Shown here: positions 7,994-14,900 of the stretch, in pieces
How positions within the stretch are numbered: position 1 is the stretch's first letter
How the letters are laid out: each line of letters opens with the position of its first letter
DNA from: Hymenobacter aerilatus
Lineage (GTDB): Bacteria; Bacteroidota; Bacteroidia; Cytophagales; Hymenobacteraceae
NCBI RefSeq assembly: GCF_022921095.1
Contig: NZ_CP095053.1
Span: 2,398,501-2,462,500 of the forward strand
Length of the DNA stretch: 64,000 bases
Direction: 5' to 3'
Notes under the pieces: generated by a model
What the model was told of the DNA's origin: nothing
Databases searched by the model: none
What the model saw: only the letters and a program-made list of their open reading frames with translations
Made by a program: the position numbers and the translations under genes

Positions 7994-8016
7994 AAAAAAG
8001 GGGCTTCTATGCCCCT
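7994..8016 (-). terminator. Minus-strand terminator after the PD-(D/E)XK-like gene
   Basis: On the minus strand AGGGGC-atagaa-GCCCCT (8016 down to 7999) is followed by TTTTT. It lies 4 bp after the stop at 8020. Confidence 0.8.
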
Positions 8017-8019
8017 CCA

Positions 8020-8685
8020 TTATACTATTCCCATTTTAACCTTCTTTTGATACTCCCTGTGCCATTCGATGTAATCCGCCTTGTACTTGTTGTGCAAATA
8101 GTCTTTCAGTTCACCTTCAGGTAAATGCATAGACTGATTGTGTATGTTGAAGATATAATTAATCTCCGTGTTGAAAGGGTTAAGGTCTTCGTGTGCTACT
8201 GTATAACGTGGACCGTTTCCAAAATCTATTATCTCACCATTCAACAGTCGTTCTTTAGTTGTCCATCCTACAACCCAGCCCCCAGTTAGTGATTCATTTA
8301 GCACAACCTTCACATAATACTTTGCCCATTTAGATTGTTTTTTTAGACATTTCCCTGCTTTAACTTCTTTATTTTCAATTAAATATGAATTTTTATTACC
8401 TACTGAAGTCTTTACATCAACAGAGTTTTTAAAGTCTTCTCCTGTATCACCATAAGCCTTATAATCGAGGCTAATTTCCTCTTCAAGTCCCACCAGACGG
8501 GCGTATACTGCTTCCCCTTTTAACCCCACTACAAAGGAGTTCTGTTGTCCCTTCATTTCGTACAAACCGGGGGTACCTCGTTTGCGATTTTGCCATTCTA
8601 TAGCAACTGCTTCTAATTCAGCACATCTATCAGTGATATTAATAAGCTTGCTAGTTGTTAAGTTCTTTGTAAAGTTGTTAATCAT
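8020..8685 (-). CDS. PD-(D/E)XK nuclease-like protein (221 aa)
   Basis: 221 aa. The layout KGEAVYARLVG (Glu58), then YGDTGEDF (Asp80, Asp84), then VDVKTS (Asp90, Lys92) resembles the Glu ... Asp ... (D/E)-X-Lys arrangement of the PD-(D/E)XK fold seen in restriction enzymes and phage or repair nucleases. A C-terminal tryptophan-rich and lysine-rich region follows. It is a single-gene unit with its own terminator and no methylase beside it, so a classic restriction-modification pair is not supported. The role (defence, element processing) is unknown. Confidence 0.5.
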   Translation of the reverse strand: MINNFTKNLTTSKLINITDRCAELEAVAIEWQNRKRGTPGLYEMKGQQNSFVVGLKGEAVYARLVGLEEEISLDYKAYGDTGEDFKNSVDVKTSVGNKNSYLIENKEVKAGKCLKKQSKWAKYYVKVVLNESLTGGWVVGWTTKERLLNGEIIDFGNGPRYTVAHEDLNPFNTEINYIFNIHNQSMHLPEGELKDYLHNKYKADYIEWHREYQKKVKMGIV

Positions 8686-8836
8686 ATAATTCTACCGGAT
8701 ATTTCTTTTATATATCCAGCGTTCTATTCTAAATAGTACCTCATATTCTTGTTATGTAAGTTCTTGAGAATAACTATTGAAATTTGACAGTATTTCTACC
8801 AAAGTCTCATACTTAAATACGTTGAAAACACCTGTA

Positions 8837-8870
8837 AAAAGAAAAGCCCCTAATGATTAGGGGCTTTTTT
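8837..8870. terminator. Terminator hairpin; 30-bp copy also at 11224-11253
   Basis: AAAAGCCCCTAA (8842-8853), loop TGA, TTAGGGGCTTTT (8857-8868), followed by TT. It closes the minus-strand gene ending at 8904. The 30 bp 8837-8866 are identical to 11224-11253. Confidence 0.85.
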
Positions 8871-8903
8871 ATTGCAATAAGAAAGGTGTTGTATCTGGTA
8901 TCT

Positions 8904-9242
8904 CTAGGCAGGTTTATCAGCTTTGGAGGCTTTACCTTTACCTGATGCTTTGGGTGCTACTTCTGCTTCATCAGAAGGAAACACAGGTAGTGTGGCGTTT
9001 ACACCTTGTCTAGCTGCTGCTTTAGCTTCTCTCTCAGCTTTCTTGCTACCACGTGGCGCACGTTGCTTCTTAACAGTAGCAGGTGCTTCGTAATCCTCTT
9101 CAAACACTTTAGCCAACTCTTCTACAGTAGCTACAAGCTTTTGGAAAGCTTGACGCATTGCTGCATTTTGGTTAGTCGTTTTAGCAGCATTCTGCATAAA
9201 ACTTACCATTGCTTGTGGGTCGAAATTTTGGTTATCTGCCAT
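8904..9242 (-). CDS. Small protein with basic Lys/Ala-rich tail (112 aa)
   Basis: 112 aa from ATG 9242. Residues 1-52 are helical and Gln/Asn/Met-rich; residues about 53-85 are strongly basic (KKQRAPRGSKKAEREAKAAA), and the end is Lys/Gly/Ala (KASGKGKASKADK). Low-complexity basic tails of this sort often bind nucleic acid. Function not recognised. It is the last gene of a minus-strand run (10385 to 8904) and is followed by the terminator at 8842-8870. Confidence 0.6.
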   Translation of the reverse strand: MADNQNFDPQAMVSFMQNAAKTTNQNAAMRQAFQKLVATVEELAKVFEEDYEAPATVKKQRAPRGSKKAEREAKAAARQGVNATLPVFPSDEAEVAPKASGKGKASKADKPA

Positions 9243-9305
9243 TATCTAGTTGGTTAAATTCTTAAGATGATTCAAAGCTAATAAGAAGATACATATAATC
9301 TAATA

Positions 9306-9527
9306 TTACTTTCTCTTTTCTCTAATGTAAGTGTAGGTAGCACCAAACAGGAACACTACTATAGCTGCTACATTCCACATCATTTCATTCCAAGGATAAC
9401 CACGTACGAAAGCATCATTCAGGGTTATAATCACCATCAGCAGAGTAGCTAGTACCATAGCAGTTATAAAGGCTGCTGTTCCTCCATCATGCGAAGGAAA
9501 CAGCTTTTTCAATAGTTTTTTCATCAT
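9306..9527 (-). CDS. Small two-pass membrane protein (73 aa)
   Basis: 73 aa (start ATG 9527 or the next ATG, 9524). The sequence has a basic N-terminus (MMKKLLKKLF), two hydrophobic segments (about residues 17-36 and 49-65) and a basic C-terminus (REKRK). It overlaps the end of the upstream gene (stop at 9487) by about 40 bp, implying coupled translation. The layout resembles a holin or small envelope peptide, but no lysis gene is nearby, so function is left open. Confidence 0.55.
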   Translation of the reverse strand: MMKKLLKKLFPSHDGGTAAFITAMVLATLLMVIITLNDAFVRGYPWNEMMWNVAAIVVFLFGATYTYIREKRK

Positions 9528-10041
9528 ATTCTTTTTTTGTTAATCTCTTTATTGTTGCACCCATTGTATACGGTGCTGTAGATTCACCACCAAAGTAAAA
9601 GCCTAGTAACCAGTTGAATAGAGGGTAATCAGGTTGCTTGCTGTATTCAAACTCTACTCCATTTATTGTTACTTCGTAGCTGAATTCAGCATCATTGATA
9701 CAGATAAGTACCGGAACATTAGGCTTAATAATAAGGGGTGTTTCTAAGTCATTAATCAGCCTCTTACCACCTTGATAGACATAAGGTAGGACTTCGATAG
9801 CCTTACCATCTTCTGACGTTCTCCATCCTATCCGGCAACTATTGAAGTGATGGTTATAGGTAGTTGATAAGCCTATTAACTTATTCCAAACTATAGGGTC
9901 AATATCACTCTGTTTATATAGACAGGATTCATCAAATCGTACTTCATAATAAATGCTGCTATCGAATGTAATCTTAGGTATGAATGCTGTAGTGTGATAG
10001 TGGCAACCTTTCTTAATCTTGTAATCTTCACTACCAAACAT
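9487..10041 (-). CDS. Hypothetical protein (184 aa)
   Basis: 184 aa from ATG 10041, whose A overlaps the stop of the upstream gene (TAATG), so translation is probably coupled. The sequence looks beta-rich: paired hydrophobic strands, the block TTYNHHFNSCRIGWR (about residues 60-74) and VLPYVYQGGKR (about 85-95). The His/Asn/Trp block looks like a conserved core, perhaps of a jelly-roll-like fold, but I cannot name a family. Its operon partners are the 114-aa gene upstream and the small membrane protein downstream. Confidence 0.6.
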   Translation of the reverse strand: MFGSEDYKIKKGCHYHTTAFIPKITFDSSIYYEVRFDESCLYKQSDIDPIVWNKLIGLSTTYNHHFNSCRIGWRTSEDGKAIEVLPYVYQGGKRLINDLETPLIIKPNVPVLICINDAEFSYEVTINGVEFEYSKQPDYPLFNWLLGFYFGGESTAPYTMGATIKRLTKKEYDEKTIEKAVSFA

Positions 10042-10385
10042 TAAATACCTAATTTAACAGCATAGTACTTAGTTACTTCGTGTAGAATACTCACTTTCAA
10101 ATCCCAGATGTTTTTATAAGTGATATCCATATCTCTGTTCAGGATTTCATCATCTAAGAAGATGGTAGCATTCATTACGGTAGATAAAGCAAAGAATAGT
10201 TCTTTGGTGATGCACACTAATTGTTCTTCTCCATCATGTACTTCACTAACCAGATAATCTACTATATCCTCTTTATCAGTACCACTTTTTACGTGTGCTG
10301 CTAGCCCTATTTCTTTTGTCTTTACACTCTCAAGTAAAGCTGTAAATTGTTTTAATACGGTTTCAGTAAATCTCATTGTATTCAT
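10041..10385 (-). CDS. Hypothetical protein (114 aa)
   Basis: 114 aa from ATG 10385 (a second ATG three codons in is possible). Predicted all-helical and soluble, with an acidic middle (TDKEDIVDYLVSEVHDGEE). No family recognised. It is first in a tight minus-strand operon with the 184-aa and 73-aa genes (1-bp and ~40-bp overlaps), pointing to a shared role. Confidence 0.6.
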   Translation of the reverse strand: MNTMRFTETVLKQFTALLESVKTKEIGLAAHVKSGTDKEDIVDYLVSEVHDGEEQLVCITKELFFALSTVMNATIFLDDEILNRDMDITYKNIWDLKVSILHEVTKYYAVKLGI

Positions 10386-10432
10386 GTTCTATAGATATAT
10401 ACGTTAAATAGTAACCAGATTGGAACAAGCAT

Positions 10433-10462
10433 AAAAAAACCCTATCAATTCGATAGGGTTTT
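10433..10462 (-). terminator. Minus-strand terminator after the GIY-YIG-like gene
   Basis: AAAACCCTATC (10436-10446), loop AATTC, GATAGGGTTTT (10452-10462). On the minus strand the stem is followed by seven Ts. It lies 23 bp past the stop at 10485. Confidence 0.85.
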
Positions 10463-10484
10463 GCAGTTATTAAGCTAAAGTTGT

Positions 10485-11165
10485 TTATTTATTAAAGTAT
10501 TTATTGACTTTACTGGAAAGTCGTACGCCACCTTTACATTTAGACATCCTAGTAACGATGATATCAAGAACATAAGTGTCAGATTTGAACCATTCGCCTT
10601 CAGCCCTGTAGAAGCGCAATAGCTGGTGAAGTTCAGCCTCTATATCTTCTGCTACTGAGTAAAGTAGATATAGCTTTGCTGGTGAACCTGTCTGTAGCTG
10701 CTTTAATCTACTTCTAACATTAATAGCACGACCTATCTTCACCATGTTGAGTCCTTCAGCCTCTATAACATAGGTATAGTAATCACGTTTAGTGCGCTTA
10801 ATATTTTCTAACGTAGCAGACGTAAACGACCTTGTAGATGTTGGGCCTTGGTTTGGAGATGTTGGTGGTGTATCCCAACTAATGGAAGAAGTTATTTTAG
10901 TAATTAGGCCAATATTCGTCGTGACTGCTGAAAACCTCTCATCGGTACCATAGTCTGCATCACTACCATTTATATTGAATCGGTACTCCCACGAACCATC
11001 AGGTGTGTTTGTGTTGCCCCACGCCACACAAAATACAGCGTCATCACACAGCATCGAAATCAGCCCTTTATCATAAGCAGCTTCACGCTTAGCATCTGTG
11101 TTAAGTAGCAGTTCCGCCGATTTACACCATTTGATTAACTCGCTAAGGCTAGCTATAGACTTCAT
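10485..11165 (-). CDS. GIY-YIG/T5orf172-type nuclease-domain protein (226 aa)
   Basis: 226 aa from ATG 11165. The C-terminal part (about residues 128-205) reads YYTYVIEAEGLNMVKIGRA, then RSRLKQLQTGSP, then EAELHQLLRFYRAEGEWF, the layout of the T5orf172/MUG113 branch of GIY-YIG-like domains found in phages and mobile elements. The N-terminal ~100 residues (with a conserved-looking WGNTNTPDGSWEYRFN) are not recognised. Such domains are thought to be DNA endonucleases, though many lack proof of activity. The gene stands alone at the right end of the island. Confidence 0.65.
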   Translation of the reverse strand: MKSIASLSELIKWCKSAELLLNTDAKREAAYDKGLISMLCDDAVFCVAWGNTNTPDGSWEYRFNINGSDADYGTDERFSAVTTNIGLITKITSSISWDTPPTSPNQGPTSTRSFTSATLENIKRTKRDYYTYVIEAEGLNMVKIGRAINVRSRLKQLQTGSPAKLYLLYSVAEDIEAELHQLLRFYRAEGEWFKSDTYVLDIIVTRMSKCKGGVRLSSKVNKYFNK

Positions 11166-11223
11166 TGGTTAGTTATACTGTTTTTTGACCATAGGAAAGA
11201 TAGGCAAGTGCTTACTCCACTCC

Positions 11224-11253
11224 AAAAGAAAAGCCCCTAATGATTAGGGGCTT
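11224..11253. terminator. Orphan copy of the 30-bp island terminator
   Basis: Identical over 30 bp to 8837-8866: AAGCCCCTAA, loop TGA, TTAGGGGCTT. No gene ends beside it on either strand, since the nearest gene starts at 11165 going away. It may shield the GIY-YIG gene from read-through, or mark a lost gene. Confidence 0.7.
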
Positions 11254-11317
11254 CTTTGTTTCTATCTCTACTCTACCCTCACCTATATATATAGGTGTTT
11301 CATGCTTGGAATGGAAG

Positions 11318-11383
11318 TGGTCCGGATTGCTGGGTTAGATGGTCCGGAATCCGGACCATGTTTTAAGGAATTTTCCGGACCAT
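11318..11383. repeat. Four TGGTCCGGA sites in symmetric layout
   Basis: TGGTCCGGA occurs forward at 11318-11326 and 11340-11348 and as TCCGGACCA in reverse at 11350-11358 and 11374-11382. The central pair forms the palindrome ATGGTCCGGA-a-TCCGGACCAT (11339-11359). The layout is two forward, two reverse, 22 and 24 bp apart. GC-rich sites in AT-rich sequence at an element end suggest a protein-binding array (recombinase arm sites, partition or repressor sites). Confidence 0.6.
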
Positions 11384-11434
11384 GTACCGATTCGGGAAAT
11401 TCTCGAAGTTGTAAAGGGTTGACTGATAGGAAAT

Positions 11435-11461
11435 AAAAAAACGGATAGCATAGCCATCCGT
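11435..11461 (-). terminator. Orphan minus-strand terminator
   Basis: ACGGAT (11441-11446) pairs with ATCCGT (11456-11461); on the minus strand it is followed by a run of Ts (11440 down to 11435). No annotated gene lies upstream on that strand before the host gene region, so a short RNA from 11462-11720 is possible. Confidence 0.55.
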
Positions 11462-11722
11462 CTTTCCCACAACCAAAACACCTAAAAACTATTCTTTCGT
11501 GTTAGGTATTATCAACCTCCGTGCCAAAAAAATAAATACCTATGATATAAATATTCCCAGCATTCTTATTTACATAATACAATTATTTGAAAAAGTATTT
11601 CGACCGTCTATAGTCAGGACTCATATTTGATTATATCAGATCATACCGACTACCTCGTCTTGTATATGCTTACTAAACAGACAACTACAAAATTATTTCT
11701 TCAAATATCACCATTCAACTTA

Positions 11723-11758
11723 TTTCTATGATTTGGAATTAATTCCAAATCATAGAAA
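11723..11758. repeat. Perfect 36-bp palindrome near the island edge
   Basis: TTTCTATGATTTGGAATT (11723-11740) is followed directly by its exact reverse complement (11741-11758) with no spacer. It lies at the transition between island and host composition. Possible roles are a recombination or resolution site, a dimeric protein-binding site or a cruciform. Confidence 0.7.
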
Positions 11759-11888
11759 AACTGCGCTATAATAATCATATAAAGTATTTATCACTTTTTA
11801 TTCCAGCTTCACTTGTCTGCTTTGCACAACACTTTCCTCTGCATGCTGACCTATATGGTCTTGTTTTTTGCCTCACGCTAGTTGTTTT

Positions 11889-11918
11889 GCCGCCTTACGT
11901 TTCTAGAGGCGGCGTTTT
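11889..11918 (+). terminator. Possible terminator or leader hairpin at the host side of the junction
   Basis: GCCGCC (11889-11894) pairs with GGCGGC (11908-11913), followed by GTTTTG. The T run is short, so this could be a leader hairpin of the T9SS gene rather than a terminator. Confidence 0.35.
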
Positions 11919-11980
11919 GCTATTCACTCTCTTCTCCACTGCTTCCATCTTTCTTCCACAGCTCTCCATCTACCACGCTT

Positions 11981-14900
11981 ATGAAAAGAAACATACTCTG
12001 TCGGCATGTGTCTACTAGTAGTGCGCGCATCAGGCAACTGCTGGCGCTGCTAGTGTTGTTGCTGGCTAATACCACGGTATTTGCTCAGTTTCCGCGTCAG
12101 GTTAGCTTTTCCACAAACGCTAGCTCTGACTTTAACCTGGGCGGCACGGCCAAACTTACGGGTACCAGCACCAGCACTGATGGCGTTCTGCAGCTGACTA
12201 CCAACGCCACCAACGTGGCAGGCTACGCCATCGACCAGAAGTCCTTTCCGGCGCCCAACGGCTTTAGCATCTCCTTTGAGTTTTTCTCATACGGGGGCAA
12301 TGGCGCCGATGGCTTCTCGGTATTTCTGGTTGACGCTGATAAGACTACTGCCAGCGAGACAGGTATCAACGCGTTTCGTATTGGTGCCACAGGCGGTTCA
12401 TTAGGTTATGCCCAAAAAAATGCTGCACCAGCAACCGGGCAACCGGACCTTAGAAGTCCAGGCGTACCAAACGGCTATATTGGCATTGGTATAGATGAGT
12501 TCGGTAACTACGCTAATCCGTCGGAAGGTCGGGTAGGCGGACCCGGCTCACGACCAGATGCGGTGTCGATACGCGGCGCTGGTATAGGTACGGACTACAA
12601 CAGCACAACGGACTACCCTTACCTGGCGGGCAGCGGCACGCTACCCTTCAGCTTGGACGTAGGTACGGCCGGGCGTGTGACGGATCCTCTAAATCCAAAC
12701 TACCGCCGGGCCTACATTGATGTTGTACCTCAAGCAGATGGCACCTATAAGATACGGGTGCAAATTCAGCACGGCACGGCTATTCAGACGGCTATTGACA
12801 ATGTAACCGTCCCAAGACCTCCGGCCAACCTACGCATTGGCTTTGCCGGCTCTACGGGGGGTAGCACCAACTACCACGAAATTCGGAACCTAGCGGTATT
12901 GCAGTCACCAGTGGCCACCGACGACCGGGCAGGCACCCGGTACGACCAGCCGGTTACGTTCAGCGCCATTGCCAACGACCTATTCCAGTACAGCACATTC
13001 AAGCTGGGCGGTGTCGATCTGGATCCTTCCACTGCTGGTATTCAGTCTACCTATACTGTGGCTGGCAAAGGGACCTTCACCGCAAACGACGAGGGGCAAG
13101 TGACTTTCACCCCCAGCGGCACCTTTTCGGGCATTGTTACGATTCCGTATACGGTGCAAGACCTGGCAGGCAGCAACGCTAGCCCCATCTATCAGTCGAA
13201 CCCGGCCAACATAACGGTGGTGGTATCTGGCGCCGATGTAGCCACTACCATCAGTGGCCCCACGGCCGCCAATCCGGGTGCTTCGGTTACGTATACCGTT
13301 TCTACCGTGAACATCGGTCAGGAAGCGGCCCTGAACGTAGTGCCTACGCTGCAGTTGCCAACCTCGGCAACTAATATTGTGATGCCTGCTAACGCTACCC
13401 GAAGCGCTTCCAACCTGATTACGTTTCCGGCCATTGCCAGCCTGGAAAGCAGCGCCCCCCCGGTGGCGCATACCGTTACATTCACGATGCCCAACAGCGG
13501 CAGCGTGACCGGAACAGCCACTTATACTGCTTCTACCCCCGACCCCAACCTCGACAATAACTCGTCAACTCTCACTACGAATATTATAGGCATCAGCAAC
13601 GTAACCAGTGGCTGCGCTGCTCCCGGCCAGGATGGTGCTGTAACGCTTACAAGCACCTCCGAGCCCAACACTTACTATCCGGGTCTGAGCGTTGCAACCG
13701 ATAAGAAAAGCATTGTGCTGGGTACTGTGCGCAATGCTACTGGCCTGCCCATCACGGCTGGCGACCTGCTCCTAGTAATACAAATGCAGGGAGCAGATAT
13801 TAATACGAGCAACACTACCGCGTATGGCTCAGGCGCAACCGGCAACGGCGGTTCCGGCAATCTGTCGTCTAACTACTCTGCTGGTCAGTATGAGTATGCC
13901 ATTGCCGCTAGTGATGTTGCCGCAGACGGCACTGTACGACTACAGGCCGCTCTAACGTACTCCTACAGCAATCAGAACTATTCTGACGCTACCGGCGGGC
14001 AGCGTCGTTTTCAGGTCATCCGCGTACCGCAGTATGCCTCCGTTATTGTTTCCGGTACTGTAACTGGTTTGCCCTGGAATGGTACCACAGGTGGCGTACT
14101 GATAGTTGATGTAGCCGGCCAAACAACATTCTCTACCGGCGCGGTGCTGGATATGAACGGCAAAGGTTTCCGCGGGGGGAGTGAAAAGCAATTTACAGGC
14201 GCCTCTGGCTATGCATCCAATGATTATCGTAATGTAGCTGTTACAGGTCTAGCTGGTGCACACGGTTCGAAGGGCGAAGGCCTTGCCGGCACACCGCGTT
14301 ACGTTAATAACGCAGGCAGTTTGTTGGATACAGGTGTAGAAGGCTATTTCACTGGAAGTGTAGGAAGCGGTGCGCCTGGCAATGCAGGCGGTGGTGGCTC
14401 AGATGCTACACCGTTAACTAACCTAGGCAACACCGGCGGCGGCGGTGGCGGCAACGGTGGCAACGGCGGCAATGGTGGTAAATACAGCAGCGACGCTGCC
14501 TCTCTAGGAGGAGTAGGTGGGGCTAAAGGTGCTTCTGCTTCTGCCAACCGTTTATTTCTAGGTGGTGGCGGTGGCGCTGGCAGTAGCAATATGGCTGCTT
14601 CTACCATAGCCAGCGGTGCTACTGGCGGTGGCATCATCATTATACGGACCGGAATGGTTAGCGGAGCAGGTACGCTTCGGGCTAACGGCAATGATGCCGC
14701 TACGAACAGCACCGGATCTGGCGGTGGCGGTGGCGGTGCAGGTGGTACGGTCATGGTAGTAGCTCGCACGACGACAAACATGAGCAATATCGTAGTTTCC
14801 ACAAATGGCGGTAAGGGAGGCAGCGCAACAGCTGCCACTACCAGTCGTGGCGGCGGCGGCGGCGGCGGCGGCGGCCTGATCTATGCTAACAACGCTCTGT

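Larger units (their letters stand above)
1..11790. mobile_element. AT-rich integrated mobile island, left end outside window
   Basis: About 11.8 kb is visibly AT-rich compared with the GC-rich remainder, and codon use differs (AT-ending codons, few GCC/CTG). It encodes a tyrosine recombinase, a polymerase-like replication protein, a toxin-antitoxin pair, nuclease-like proteins and mostly unknown short genes, which is typical cargo of an integrative element or integrated plasmid. No capsid, tail, terminase or conjugation gene is visible. Composition changes to host-like somewhere between about 11,760 and 11,880. The left end and att sites cannot be seen, so the exact extent and element class are open. 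Confidence 0.8.
11166..11980. other. Long noncoding right end of the island and junction to host DNA
   Basis: 815 bp with no credible gene of 60 codons or more in island-like or host-like style. It holds an orphan terminator copy (11224-11253), four TCCGGA-based sites (11318-11383), an orphan minus-strand terminator (11435-11461), a perfect palindrome (11723-11758) and a GCCGCC/GGCGGC hairpin (11889-11913). The change from AT-rich to host-like sequence falls around 11,760-11,880. No tRNA is visible as an integration target. Confidence 0.6.

Noticed and set aside
9306..9527. Phage holin
   Set aside because: Size and two membrane segments fit, but no endolysin or phage structural genes are nearby.
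11166..11980. tRNA gene as island attachment site
   Set aside because: No cloverleaf, no TTCGA-type T-loop with matching acceptor stem was found at the right end.
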